Shown here in pieces: positions 26,801 to 38,558 of a stretch of 64,000 nt of DNA. Location of the stretch: assembly GCA_018398805.1 (NCBI GenBank), contig JAGFBZ010000855.1:2356001-2420000 (forward strand), read 5' to 3'. The translations under genes and the position numbers were made by a program. Numbering within the stretch: the stretch's first letter is position 1; every line of letters starts with the position of its first letter. A model generated the notes under the pieces. The model was not told where the DNA came from. It saw only the letters and a list, made by a program, of their open reading frames with translations, and made no database searches. The DNA comes from Hirundichthys speculiger. Its lineage: Eukaryota > Chordata > Actinopteri > Beloniformes > Exocoetidae.

Positions 26801-29800
26801 AGCACATCATGCTTAACAATATACCATTGAAAAAAAGAGATTTGAAAGCAAACAAGTACAACCAACATGAAATGAAAAGTTTTAAAGGTTCATCAGAACT
26901 CACCTGTGATGCCCAATTTGTAGAGCTCCCTGAACTTCTGATTTGCAGACTCTCCGGGTACGTAGTCTCCAAGACCAATGGTGCTTAGAGAAATGAAGCA
27001 GAAGTAGAAGGACTCCAGGAAGTTCCAGTTCTCCTCCAGTGCTGAGAAGATGGCGGCAGGAATAAGGAAGAAGCACGAGACGGCCAACATCGCCAGCAGA
27101 GTGGCGTGAGCAATGGCCACCACTGGCCTGGACAGGCCCCAGTGTGTGTGGATGTACACAACCGGCCTCCGCGTAAACACCATGATCCTTTGCACCACAG
27201 CAGTGAGGAAGAGGAGAGTAAAGGGGATACCAATCATTGAGTAAATAATGCAGAAGGCTTTCCCGCCATCTGATAGCGGTGCTGTGTGACCATATCCTGT
27301 TAGAAGAAAAAAAAACAGAAAGAGAACATTTTTAGCTACAAATGCTGTTTAGGGAAAACATTGCTATAAGAGGAAATCATCATCACGTCAGGTGTGACAT
27401 GTGACATATGTGACATATCAATATATTGCGCTGGCTGAAAGGTTTCAGACCCTTTCAGGTTTCACATCTTATGCTTCAAAATCATCGTAAAATTAATTAT
27501 TTTTTTCTCACCCTACATACAGAAAAAACAGATATCTCCCTTAATTCAAATAAGTTTTCAGACCATTTAGTGAACAGATGATTAAAACTAGGGATGCATG
27601 ATGATATCGGCATGACATTAATATCTGATGATAAAGACTAAAAAGATAAACAAGCACATAAAAAGTCAATGGTCCTATGTCGATATTTATTAATCAATTT
27701 ATTTTCCAAGAATCTGAGTGAGCTCTCAGCCAACACCTCTACGTGTCAGCTGGTAGGCAGCTAAGCCAATCTGCTTACAGAAATCATTTCAGGACTCTTC
27801 CAGTTGATAGTGTGCTGGGACTTGTTGTAAATCATCCCAGTAGTGGGACCTCTGGTTTCTGATGTAACTTCGGTGGTGACATGAAATGACTGCCACGGTT
27901 AGCCTGGCAAAATTAAGCTCTGTCTGTCTGCAGGTAGCGGGTGGTCTGACCACCAGATACCCGCATATCGGCGTATACAAGTGGCATCAATGTGCGTCCA
28001 TCTGGTCACATGTGGACGTGCACCAACGGCTCTACCTCTCGATTTAACTCTTGTTTAAACAGCGTGTTTTGGCCTCTGCTGAACCCCTGTGAAAATGGTA
28101 GAGACTGTCTTAAACGGTTTACTCGCCAGTTAAACAATAGGCAACCAGAGCATGTTTACTGGCAGGGCACCAACTTAAGTCAAAGTCAAAGTCAAAGTGA
28201 GCTTTATTCTCAATCAGACCATGTAACAGTAATTACACAGAGGATTGAAATTGCGTTTCCCCAAATGTGCAAAGTAAAATATAGCAAACATAATAAACAT
28301 AGTAACACAATATAAACATAGTATTCACAGTGTTCCAGAGGTGTAGTCAGTTTGTTTGAGGTCAGTTTGAGGTATGTTGCTAATGTGCAATAATGCAAGG
28401 TACAATAATACACTTTGCATAACTATCTGGGACTTTCAGGTTGTTGATAGGAATTGTCTGTGTAAAAATATTCATATGTATATATCAGTACAGAGGAGGA
28501 GGAGGAAGGAAGAGGAGGAAGCTCTACAGCAGAGTCCCAGACTAGCCGCGCACGAGAGCTGCTCCGATCTGAATGAAAAGACCATCTATAGTGGTTTGCG
28601 GGTAGCGGGTTGCGGATGCTCAGAAAAAACATTTCTATCTTGTGTCAATTTGGGTTGAAAAAAGCATGTGTGACGAATAGGACCAAGGAAAATGATAACA
28701 ACAAAATTATTAATATTATTATTATCTGACTCACGAACATGTGTAAAATTGAGTAAATAATTATTCTAAGTGATATGTAATGATATGTATTGGTAATTAG
28801 CATGCAATTTTCAAAACACAATGTAACAACTACCCAGAGTCAGATTAATGCATTGCTCCATCTATAGGCCCTGCCCTTTTGAAAATTGGTAAAAATTAAA
28901 GTCAATACTATTATGGTTTACAGGAATGTATTTTGCAACTTTTCTCTCACAAAACATAGAACTAGGCAATAGAAAATGCCAACAATTATTGCATATGCTT
29001 AACCAATAATGAATAGTACATAACATGGCAGTCTAAAGTCTTTAGATGCTTATCAGTCTAAAAGAAAAACACCAAGTCAACTCCGTCTGAGCTGGACATC
29101 TGTAAAGAATGTAGTTTTATGCAGCCAAGTAATAACTAGAACACGATATCTCCACATAATCTGGTATGTCGCAACTTACCAGATAACAGCTGCCATGTGG
29201 TCACACTAAAGTTCTTTCAGTATCCTGTCTTCCAGTCATTTGAAGTCTTTGTGATGCAAGATAAAAAGTCTGTGTAGACTGTTACGTAAAGCTGTCATAG
29301 CAGCCCAAGACAAAATACAGGAAACAATTTGTGTGAGGGATTTACTCTAATAATTATCCTCTAATAAGCATAATAGGGATAAAGACGCTGATCATAAGTT
29401 GAGTGTCTATCTCTGAAAGTAGGTAGCCTATAGCCCCATTTCTGCCTGAAATAAAATCTACACTTTGCAATACATTGTAAAGTATCTATAAAGGTGATTA
29501 ACAAATGAGCACCAAATGTGCCTTTGATAAAATATGATCTATTTACTGTAAAAATATCAAACATTGTATAAGCCTTCCTTAACGCACAGGTTTGTGTACT
29601 CTCTTAAAAGCCACTCAAGCACTTAAGAAAGGCTTCAAAGGTATGAGCTGGAATCATCAGATTTACTAGTTTATGAACCCAAGAGAGTAGATTATTCATT
29701 ATTTGGTCAGCAGTAGTTAGCAGGTTATGTTTTATATGTCATATCAGCATCTTTTCAAAAGATTTTCTAGTGGCCTTTATTGGATCTAGAGAAAGCAATG

Positions 29801-31354
29801 GCAAAAAAGGGACAAAACAACATATTACAACACTGGAAATTGAACACACAGACCACTATATGAGAGTTCACCCACTTAACCACTAGACTACCTAGCAAAT
29901 ACTATTGTAAGGCCCTGACATTATATTGACTTTTAAAATTAAATTGCCTCATGCAGTGCTGCTGTGATTAGTACCATTCAACCAGTTATCCTTCAAACAA
30001 CATTTTAGCCGATTCCACAAACATTACACCACCACGCACCACAAAAGAGAAGACAAAGATAAATAGTGACTAAATGGGAAGAACTTCTCCCCGTCAAACC
30101 TACTTGGCTTTCTTTAGTTTTAATTTTTACCATCCACATCCCAATTTTGGTTATTGAACAGGGCCGACGGCCGTAGACCGGACGGCCGTTCTGGACTTTT
30201 CCAGAATCCACAGATTACCAGTCCGCCCCTGGCTCCAGATGATGCTGGGGGGTGCATCTTAAAAGATCAGTTGAAAAAAAATGTCTGCCATGGATGAAAT
30301 ATCCCCAATGCAAAGGCCAGCAACAACGATTTGGGTGTAACAAGAATAGATTCAGAGAAAAGTGCACAAAATAGACCTCTTTGAGTTAAGCCTATAAAAG
30401 AACCACAAAAATCCACCAGGGCATCAGTTTCTCTCCAAGGACAGTCAAAATCCAGGGCCAAGTGTCCGTGCTTTGAGCTGACAGTGGTGGGACTGGAAGA
30501 AGATGTTAACCCACACTGTACTGAAGCACCATCACGGCCTGAGGTCATGGTGAAACAAAACTTTGAGCAGGAGGGTACTGATGGAGAACCATACCCAGGA
30601 ATAAGACTAGAGTCTGAAAATATGAAGGTAAATTACGGGTATAAGAATGGAACTAACAAAATATACTGGCCGGCCCACAGTATATTTTGTTCCAGGGATG
30701 TTCAAAGTGTGTTCCTGATCAAAGAACCACAACTATCAAATACAAGGACTAACCAACAACCAACTAACCAACAGTGGAAGTTTTTAGAAAAAACATTTGC
30801 AATGCTGACCTATTAAATGGCTTGATTTTTCCTGGGGTACATGATATGTGAAGAAAGGAATAGGCCTTAATAAAATAGGTTTATGTCACATAATTTAAAT
30901 ATTTCAGTAGCCTTATCATGTTTGGGGGCTCACAAAATTAAATGTTATAATGCGCACATGGTGGCTGCATCCAGCATCATGCAGTCGAGCCTGACCTACC
31001 TGTAGTGGACAGCACCGTGCTGGCGAAAAACAGGGCAGAGGTGAAGTCCCAGTTCCAGTTAGATGAGGCGTTATTGAGAATAGAAACCCCATAGTTACTG
31101 GCCTCCAGGGCTTTCTTTAGAAACCGCTCCAGTCGCTCTTCTGAGAGACACTCGTTTTCCTGGAGGAAATGCTTTTTAACGGCCCTCAGCTCCTGGCGTA
31201 GCAGGTCTTCATAGGGAAGCTCCACCGATGAGAAGACGACAGCGCCGAAAATAAGATAAAGGAAATAGCCCAAAACTAGAGATACAAAATACCACGTCGA
31301 TTTATGACTCTGTATCAAACGTACACAAGAATTGCTTGCGAGTGACTGAAGCAT
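23888..31354 (-). CDS. kcnk1: Two-pore-domain potassium channel TWIK-1 (KCNK1), complete coding region
   Basis: Three minus-strand exons: 31354-31000 (355 nt), 27296-26904 (393 nt) and 24144-23888 (257 nt). All have GT-AG borders and matching phases, giving 334 aa against 336 in human KCNK1. The protein is a dimeric plasma-membrane and endosomal K+ channel with four membrane helices and two pore loops. Visible features are the first helix at about 20-43, the cap cysteine C69 that links the dimer, the N95-A-S glycosylation site, the first selectivity filter TTGYGH with T118 (the residue tied to TWIK-1's changeable ion selectivity), and the second filter TIGLGD. The C-terminus has RKMFYLKKEK, matching the region around the human K274 sumoylation site. 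Nothing is truncated. Teleosts can have two kcnk1 copies, and I cannot say which this is. Confidence 0.95.
24714..24800. repeat. short dispersed repeat fragment in kcnk1 intron 2
   Basis: The sequence ATCCATCCATTCGTTATCC followed by a degenerate 'ccttattctt...ctggaacctatcacag' resembles the tail of a very common fish dispersed repeat (CCATCCATTCG ... GGAGCCTATCCCAG). It is short and diverged, with no boundaries visible. Confidence 0.45.
25309..25602 (+). pseudogene. BED-type zinc-finger fragment of the hAT transposase
   Basis: A 97-codon frame inside the hAT element. It contains VWTLFGFYKK, then the CKRC pair and a C-terminal ILRYHPE, the layout of a BED DNA-binding finger (C-x2-C ... H-x3-5-H) of ZBED/hAT transposases. 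The first zinc-binding histidine appears replaced (TGNILRYH instead of the usual NHxxRYH). The frame stops before the catalytic and dimerisation (hATC) domains, which are absent, so no active enzyme is encoded. Confidence 0.6.
26206..26419. mobile_element. Nested palindromic hAT-type MITE, 214 bp
   Basis: The element begins CAGAGGTCTTCAACCCTGG and ends with its reverse complement CCAGGGTTGAAGACCTCTG. Inside these ends a further match (CTCGAGGA ... CCTCGAGG, then CCAGCAGGTTTTAGAGGTTT against AAACCTCTAAAACCTGCTGG) makes nearly the whole element one long inverted repeat. It is flanked by perfect 8-bp duplications CTCTAAAC (26198-26205 and 26420-26427). It has no coding capacity and would be mobilised in trans. 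It inserted into the hAT element at 25100-26766, so it is the younger of the two. Confidence 0.9.
27589..27720. repeat. possible DNA-transposon end in kcnk1 intron 1
   Basis: TAGGGATGCATGATGATATCGG resembles the tip of a fish hAT-type MITE family that begins TAGGGATGCACGATATATCGG. I found no matching opposite end or target duplication, so only a fragment may be present. Confidence 0.3.
28178..28450 (-). repeat. retroposon 3' end with (AGTCAA)n tail
   Basis: Four tandem AGTCAA-type units at 28178-28200 are followed by GTGAGCTTTATTCTCAATC and GAAATTGCGTTTCCCC. This is the reversed layout of common fish LINE 3' tails, where a short tandem tail ends the element. The element would be on the minus strand and is 5' truncated; its extent to the right is approximate. 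Confidence 0.45.
29766..29905. repeat. diverged SINE-like repeat in kcnk1 intron 1
   Basis: The pattern 'agtggcctttattgg ... gagaaagcaatggcaaaaaagg ... ttgaacacacagaccactat ... cacttaaccactagactacctagca' follows a widespread fish tRNA-derived SINE style. In that style the internal tRNA-like part runs GAACxxxxGACC ... CCACTAGGCTAC. It is old and diverged; the assignment is from pattern memory only. Confidence 0.4.
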
Positions 31355-31620
31355 TTTTCAGTATAGCCTACTACCTCGCTACACTATTACGTTAATATGA
31401 CGAAAACCCAAACGCTATTATTTAACGGTTTCACGCGTTATATCAATAAAATGCCTGTCCTCCTTCACTGCGATGTTGTTACGGACAAGGCTCAAATGAG
31501 TATCCTCTTCCTCCTCCGCAAAACCTGCCGTGCCTGAGACGTTCGGATACAATCGGAAACGTTACCTTTATACTTATGACGTGTGCTATATTGTCAAATA
31601 GCTAACTGCAAATAAAACTG
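31355..31620 (-). promoter_or_regulatory. kcnk1 upstream region
   Basis: The stretch directly upstream of the kcnk1 start codon on the minus strand should contain the 5' untranslated region and core promoter. It is locally richer in CpG (for example ACGTTCGGATACAATCGG near 31539). No specific factor sites are claimed. Confidence 0.35.
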
Positions 31621-32231
31621 ATGTCCTCGATGTAAGCGTCGATTTGAACACGTGTCACAGACAGAATGTGTCCTTTTTATCCAAAAATTCGAGTTTCGTG
31701 TTTTTTTTTTAGGAAACAAAGGTTCTCCGCTTCGTAGTTGTGCAATTTCCGAGCTGTATTTTGTCTGGGAAGGTAGCACTTGATGTGGCCCAGACAAAGC
31801 GCGTTTTACATGAGACCGTTTTTTCACCTGAAGGCCGTGCTGTTTCCACGATTTCAGTTTCGGTTACAAGTCAACAAGAAATGCCATTACGTTGTCAGTT
31901 ACCAGAAAAGGTCACGAGAGTATTGAAAATGAACACCCCATTCAAAGGTCGCCGAAAGCACACTAATGGGCAGAGAAAAGAGATTTGGGGAGTCAAATTC
32001 CAAATACAGCTATTCTGGCCCAGTTTTGTCTTCATTTCATTTGGGCCAATTCTCGCTTTGACTGAAACTGTGGACATATTTTCCTATTGCAAATGGGTCC
32101 TTTGGAAATACCATTCTAGTCTTTGTGATTAGCTTATGCACCATTATGTAGACATTACATCGCTATTTACTTTCTAATTCATTTAAACCACCTTAGATCA
32201 GGTCCAGAACGAACCCCTCTAGCCTATTAGG

Positions 32232-33515
32232 CTAGTCAAATATGGGTTGGGTTGTTTGACCCACCTCCAGCGTGAATTCCTCTTTCAAACCTACAGCACA
32301 CTTCACCACTGTCCTACAGTTTTCATACATGTCCTGCACGTCTCCAACATACTTCTCTGCTACTCCAGACTTCCTCATACAATACCATATCTCCTCTCTT
32401 GGCGTCCCTGTCATATACTTTCTCGACATCTACAATCATCTCTGAATGTCACTGTACTTCTCTATCAACATCCTCAAAGCCAGGGGCGCCGCTAGGGATT
32501 TTGGGCCCCATGAAAAGAATCTTTACCGGGCCCCCCAACACAGCGGCAAAATTTGTTGATGCTGTTTTTGATCATCATTAGGGGCCTCTCTGGGCCCCCC
32601 TCAATCATGGGCCCCTATAATCCGTATCCTTTACCCCCCCTTTTTGGCACCCCAGCTCAAAGCAAATATTGCATCTAAACTACTGGGGGGGTTTTTGGCA
32701 TGAAACTATACTGCTGTTCACAGATGTTCACTTCTGCCCTTAGCCTCGCTTCCATTCCTCTTTCCCAAAACTTGATTGTGTGGCTCGATCATCAGCTTTA
32801 TTCGTCTCTAGTTGCCACAACTTTGTTATAAAAAAAAAACTGGCATCAGCACACTTCTCCTTATTTCCTCAGGCATCCTCTTGGTCTCTAAGATCTTGTC
32901 AAAAACTCTCTAGCCACATCTCCTAGACGCTTTCATGTCTCCACAGATATATCAGGGCCACCTGTCTTCTCACTTCTCATCCTCTTCAAAGCCCTCCTCA
33001 CTTCAACCTTACTAATCTTCGCTACCTCCTGGTCCACAATGGTCACCTCCTCTACTCTTCACTCTTTTTATTTTCCCTATTTAGCAAACTCTTCAAAGTA
33101 CTATTTCCATCTTTCTTTCACACTTGTGGCAACTGTCAATACATTTTCATCCCCCTGCTGCATGTCCTTCCCATCTCTGTCTCTCTGCCTCACCAACCTG
33201 TATAAGTCAGTCCCTTCCTCCTTGCTGTCCAACTGAGGCGTACAAATCATTGTACACCCTTTGTTTGGTCATTGCCACCTCTACCTTTACCTTGTGCTGC
33301 ATCTCCCTGTACTCCTGTCTATTTTCTTCAGTCCTCCCAGTGTCCCACTTCTTCTAAGCTAACCGCTTTCTTTGTCCATACTTCTGAACTTCCTCATTCC
33401 ACCACCAAGTCTCCTTGTCTGCTTTCTTACCAGATGTCACACCACTTTCCCTGATCACATTAGCTGCAATTGTCTGAAAGCGCCTCCCAACCACCCAGAG
33501 CCTGTTGCGAGGAAA
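32232..33515 (-). mobile_element. RTE-type LINE fragment (reverse transcriptase region), split by a MITE
   Basis: On the minus strand the stretch 32429-32232 encodes PREEIWYCMRKSGVAEKYV, typical of the RT domain of fish RTE-type retrotransposons. The rest, to about 33515, reads as the more N-terminal RT and linker region in mixed frames (for example minus-strand readings complementary to CTCCTTGTCTGCTTTCTTACC near 33410). Many frameshifts and stops make it non-functional. A 175-bp DNA element interrupts it at 32481-32655; the LINE resumes exactly at the duplicated target CTCAAAGC. Only part of the parent element remains. Confidence 0.75.
32481..32655. mobile_element. hAT-type MITE, 175 bp, with perfect 8-bp target duplication
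   Basis: It begins CAGGGGCGCCGCTAGGG and ends GGCACCCCAG, whose reverse complement CTGGGGTGCC matches the start at 8 of 10 positions. Both flanks carry CTCAAAGC (32473-32480 and 32656-32663). The interior is rich in GGGCCCC runs, as in a widespread hAT-derived short family. It has no reading frame and lies inside the RTE LINE, which it must postdate. Confidence 0.85.
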
Positions 33516-34145
33516 TCATGTTGCAAAATGTTTGCAGTGCTGTGACGCTCAGACGAAGTACAAACCCAAATCAAAAAATTTTGGGTGATTTGATACCTCA
33601 GTGACTCTCATTGTTCTATTCATTGTTGCTTTTACTCCTTTGCAGCAATCATGAACCTAATAATTTTAAGTATTTTTTTCTTCTTTCTAATCAGCTTTAT
33701 TTAATTTGTTAATATGCATCAATTTTTCATCAATATTCATCTTTTTTTTTCCTGACTGTTCCCTCACCTTCATGGAGATCAGTTGTAACGGGTATGGATA
33801 AAGCGTCTTTTAAGGTAGACCTCACAACAGTATTATCTGTCTGTTTACAGTCTCTGTCAGCTGTCTTCAATGCAGAGGCATTGACAGACACTAATCTGCC
33901 AGAGCTTTCTTTTAGGCCTTTCAGTACAGGTGTGGCTCAAGCACCAGTAACCAAGCTTATGTCATTGGGTGTGCACTGTTCACAAATGAATTAAACTTAA
34001 GAATAACCAAATGTTTTCATCAGTCAGTTAGCTGAACATTGAAATAACCTAAGTATCTAACCAGGAGATCTAATGGACAAAGGAGATCTACTAAGAAAAA
34101 TATAATTACTTACTTATAGCTGGTGGCATTATTGCTGTTTAGTTT
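33516..34145. other. intergenic stretch between two LINE remnants
   Basis: I see no exon or clear repeat here. It may include diverged LINE ends that cannot be told apart by eye. Confidence 0.4.
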
Positions 34146-34959
34146 GAATTGAATTGAATGCTTTATCTTCAAACTAAAATTATAATATTATGGCTGTTGT
34201 GGAAAATTACCATTACAATGGCATAATATGTCATAGAGAGAATAAATAGATGCCAGTATGTAAGAAAGGAGCCTTAGATTCAGTTCAAACCCCCAGGCAA
34301 ACCCCGGGATGGCCAAAGGATGGAACTGCAAGTCAGCATGCAACCCAGGAAACTCTGGCCTGCAAATAGACAAAGAAAAAAAGGGGGGCAAACCAGCACA
34401 ACAAACCACATGAAAGTAAAGAAAATGGAGCACAGTTACAGTAACAAGGTGCTCCTAATTAATTATGGAATGAGCTGGAGGAGGAGGAGGAGGAAGGAAG
34501 GAGGAAAGGGAAGGAAAGGGAGAAGAGCGGTAGAGACACCACTCAGCAAATCATGTTGGCGTCCCCCTGCAGCGTAGGTCTATAGCAGCATAACTATGAC
34601 GAAGCTGTGATTAAGACGAGCCTACTCTAGACTTAGCGCCTACAACTATAGCTATAACTATTATCCCCTACACACTATAGTTTAGACTCACTGTAGGCTT
34701 TACTAAACAGAAATGTTTTCAATTTAGTTTTAAAGATGGAGATGGTGTCAGCCTCCTTAACCCAAAATGGTAGCTGGTTCCATAAAAAAGGTGCCTGGTA
34801 GCAGAAGGCCCATCCTCCAAACGTACTTTTGGATATTCTAGGAACAACGAGTAATCTCGCACTCTGAGAGCGGAGAGCTCTATTAGGCGCATAGCCATGC
34901 TATCAAGTCTTGTAAATAGCGTGGAGTTAGGCCATTAAGGGCCTTATATGCGAGAAGCA

Positions 34960-35628
34960 AATTTTTTTTGTGTGTGTGTGTCTGCATTTACATTTATGGT
35001 TAGTCCCATTGTCTAGCAAAACCATCTAGTATGTATATGCAATTTAATCTTATGGCAGACTTTTTTTTTTTTGTGGGAGTGTGAAAGGTGAATGTGTCCT
35101 TCACCAGTCCTCTCTGGCAGTAAATTCTAACGTCTTTATTAACATCTTAAATCCTGATTTCGTCAGAGAGGACCAAAAAACACCAGCAGTGAAACATTTA
35201 AAAACAAGACAGTTAAAGAGACACGACAGTGAGGGTGTGGCGTGTGCTGGGTTGTGAAGTGTGAGGGGTGTTGTGTAGTGGATTGTGTTGTGACAGCAAA
35301 CAAACTCAGAGTATAATATGTAAATAGCAGAAACTACTAACAAGAAAACTGGATGAACACCTTCTGCCATGCTATAGACCTGTATATGGAGAATTGATGT
35401 AAACATTATTGATTGATTGTGTTGACAGTAGAGGGGGGTGTTGGGGGAGGGGTGTAAAGAGTAAATGTGTCCGTGCCCATATGCACTCACATGTAAGTTA
35501 CCCAAATACCAAGGAAACTGTTACCACTATTATCCATCACCATTCTCCTTATCTTAGTCCATCTCAAGTCCTCCCATGGGTGAGAAAACGCCAGCTAACT
35601 CCCATCACCCCAGGGCCAGACTGGCCCT
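34960..35628 (-). mobile_element. 669-bp A-tailed insertion inside the L2 LINE, origin unknown
   Basis: The LINE sequence breaks after GAGAAGCA (34952-34959) and resumes after a second GAGAAGCA (35629-35636), so the 669 bp between are a later insertion with an 8-bp target duplication. Read on the minus strand it begins AGGGCCAGTCTGGCCCTGG and ends in a CA repeat followed by a run of A, directly at the duplicated target. This layout fits insertion by target-primed reverse transcription. It contains a 134-codon minus-strand frame (35505-35101) without recognised domain. It could be a SINE, another retroelement or a processed host transcript; I do not recognise it. Confidence 0.55.
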
Positions 35629-35779
35629 GAGAAGCAGAATTTTAAACTCAATTCGAAATTTCACGGGGAGCCTATGGACGGGAGGCTAACACGGGAAGAG
35701 ACGTGATCTCATTTATGGATTCCTGTCAGCACCCTCGCTGCTGCATTCTGGATCAGTTGAAGGCTATTCAGCAAGCTTT

Positions 35780-36716
35780 TCAGGACATCCTGCTAACAAC
35801 GCATTGCAATAATCCTAGTCTAGAACTGACAAACGCGTGAATTAATTTTTCAGCGTTACCCAGGGAGAGGATGCTCCTAATTTTGGCAATATTTTGGAGA
35901 TGAAAAAAGGCTGTCTTGCAAACCTGATTAATATGCTGCTTAAATGACATACCCTGATCAAAAATGACTCCAAGGTTTTTCACAGCTGTGCTGGAAGCCA
36001 GCGTAAACTCAGTTAATCCATTCCTCAGGTGTTTGGAAACCAAAGACAATAACCTCCGTTTTATCTGAGTTTAGAAGCAAAAAGTTAGAGGACATCCAGG
36101 ACTTAATGTCATTAAGACACCCTTGAAGTTTAGCCAAAGGTTTTGTTTCCTCTGGTTTCATAGATAAGTACAGCTGTGTATCATCAGCGTAGCAATGAAA
36201 GTTTATGCCATGGCTCTGGATAATTTTTCCCAAGGGCAGCATGTATAAAGTGAAAAGGATTGGTCCCAGAACTGAGCCCTGTGGGACACCATAGCAGACC
36301 CTAGTCCGTGTAGAAGAAACATCATTAACATGGACAAACTGGAACCTGTCAGATAGGTATGACTTAAACCAGCCTAATGCTGTCCCTTTAATTCCAACAG
36401 TGTGCTCTAATCTATGCAGAAAAAGGCTGTGATCAACGGTATCAAAAGCAGCACTGAGGTCCAGCAGAACAAGGACAGAAACTAATCCATTGTCTGAGGC
36501 CATGAGGAGGTCGTTGGAGACTCTAACCAGCACAGTTTCTGTGCTATGATGAGTTCTAAACCCTGACTGAAAGACCTCAAATAGATCATTTCTATGCAGG
36601 TGATCTCCTAACTGGCTAGCAACTATTTTCTCCAGAATTTTAGAGATAAATGGAAGGTTGGATATTGGTCTATAGTTCGCCAAGATGTCCGAATCAAGAG
36701 ATGGTTTCTTGAGCAA
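35780..36716 (-). pseudogene. L2-type LINE reverse transcriptase, frameshifted
   Basis: A 235-codon minus-strand frame (36716-36009) carries successive reverse transcriptase motifs: NYRPISNLPFISKILEK at about residues 14-30, LLDLSAAFD at 84-92 with the first catalytic aspartate, GVPQGSVLGP at 143-152, and YADD at 176-179 with the catalytic pair. The domain then shifts frame near 36010-36050 and continues in a second open stretch (36049-35780) with NLGVIFDQGMSFKQHIN, the thumb region. All catalytic acids are present, but the frameshift and the lost remainder make it a dead copy. Confidence 0.85.
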
Positions 36717-37266
36717 AGGTTTTCTAACCGCAACTTTAAAAACTTGTGGTACATATCCTAATTGTAGAGATTAATCTGTTAAACTAAGTGTAAGTCTTTC
36801 GAATGTACAGTAATCCCCCACACTTCGTGCTTAATGGGGGCTGTGAGCAGTAGAGAAGCATGTAAGACTGCAGCTCTGCATCCTGGTCTCCACCCTGGAT
36901 TGTCAGGGGGAGCGAAAATCGGCCAAATTGCTAGAAATAAGAGCTGCACCATTCCGGGTGGGATGAATGTCGTCTCTTTAATCAGACTAGGCTTTCCCCA
37001 AAAATCCAGCCACTTGTCAATAAAAGGCCACATCGTTTGCTGGATACCACCACAACAACCAGCGACGGAGCGATGACATGCGGCTAAACATATCATCACT
37101 GGTCAAATTAGGAAGGAGACCAGAGAAAACTACGGCGTCCGACATGCTCTTTGCAACATTACACACCAACTCAATATTAACTTTAGTGACCTCCAACTGG
37201 TGTAGCCGGGTGTCATCAGTGCCGACATGTATAATAACTTTACTGTACCTTACAGTTAGCAGTTAA

Positions 37267-38279
37267 TAGTTAGATTAGCATGAGAAAGAGAAAATTACTT
37301 ACAGAAAATTTAGAAGCATATATAGATATAAAAATATAACATTAAAATTAGTCAACAAACTTTTGGAAAGTAGGAAGTGTAGCACTTCAGATCACCTGCT
37401 ACTCAATACGGTTGGAAAATAATTTAATAGCTCCTCAAAGAAACTACAAAACCATGAATATAAAAAGCCAGTATTCATGCATACAGTAAAACAATGACAA
37501 CAGTACTGAATCAACAGTCATCAAATCTCTTGAATCTCTTTGAGCTTTGACAGTAAATTTTAGGGTCACATGCCAGTTTCAACTTTGTGCTCTTCAAGTG
37601 CCAATAAAAGAATAATATTGTAATGTAGGTGCTTTTTATCCAACAGAATTTATGTATATTATTTACAATAACTGTATGGCTCGCTTGATAGAGAACAGGA
37701 CAGATTAGCATGCCTCCAGTGTCCATGCTCCTTTTGCAGAGTCAAACTGGTTACACTGGAAACAGAGTAAGGTATATGGAGCAGAGGCAGTCACCCCATT
37801 AGTTCTGATCTCCAGCAAGAATATGAGCACAGAATTAGACATGTCTAAAATAAATAGCAGTTTTTAGATGGGGTTCAACGTAAAACTGGATACATATTTA
37901 CCCGATCATGACCTGAAGACCACATGTCTACAGTCGGGGAGGTTTCAAGTTGTCTTCAGGCCTGATGATAAAGATGAAGTTACTTCAATTTGATTTATTA
38001 TATGCATAGCTTTTCAAATCAATCATTGGTGGTAACATTGGAGAGATAGTAAAAGATTATCTAAAAGAGTTTTCTGTGAAATTCTCAAAGATGCTAAGGA
38101 AAGGCGTTTCAGTGCTTTCTTATCTCACTTTACTTTGAAAACACTGAACCATCCAAAAGGGGGAAAAAAGACAGCCAGGTCTTTTTTTTTTTTGTTTAGT
38201 TTTTTGTAATGCTAATTTGATAAATTCTCCATGAAACAACGTGATAAGAACATAAACAGTAACCCCACTATCTGTTCTC
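37267..38279. other. intergenic stretch upstream of map3k4
   Basis: AT-rich, with no exon recognised. It lies between the LINE remnant and the map3k4 promoter region. Confidence 0.45.
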
Positions 38280-38558
38280 TGCTCCCCCCTACCGATACTA
38301 CTCGGTTACGACAGGAGAACTGACCCATCCGTGTTGCCGTAGTAATGAAAGGCTGTGGGGCTCCTCCTCAATGAACGTTGGAAAGATGGCGACGGCATAC
38401 GCACAAGCGAGAGTCAACTGTGCCGGCGGATAGAAAGTGCTTTAAAGAGACAATAATCCAATCTCTTTGCAAAGATTTAGCAGTGCAAAGTTTGTCTGAA
38501 ATCGCTTAGACATGGTGTAGTCTATGCACGGCCAGTAACAAGGAGCCGCTGTGTTGCT
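38280..38558 (+). promoter_or_regulatory. map3k4 promoter and 5' untranslated region
   Basis: The stretch directly upstream of the first coding exon is richer in GC and CpG than the flanks. It contains AAGATGGCG at 38383-38391, the classic YY1-type motif often found just downstream of transcription starts of TATA-less housekeeping promoters. No TATA box is evident. This suggests a broadly expressed promoter with transcription starting near 38370-38390; the exact start is inferred. Confidence 0.5.

Larger units (their letters stand above)
34146..37266 (-). mobile_element. L2-type LINE, degenerate, minus strand
   Basis: From its 5' part at 37266 to a TTGAA-type 3' tail at 34146, the minus strand holds remnants of both LINE proteins. 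At about 37240-36830 there are pieces of an SGNH-esterase-like ORF1 (FIDKWLDFWGKPSL). From 36716 leftwards comes the reverse transcriptase. The 3' untranslated part (34480-34960) resembles the common fish L2 3' end. A 669-bp insertion splits it at 34960-35628. Frameshifts throughout make it inactive. The L2/CR1-type placement follows from the esterase-plus-RT layout and RT motifs. Confidence 0.75.

Noticed and set aside
32247..33454. Several plus-strand frames rich in serine and proline
   Set aside because: They are antisense to the RTE LINE on the minus strand.
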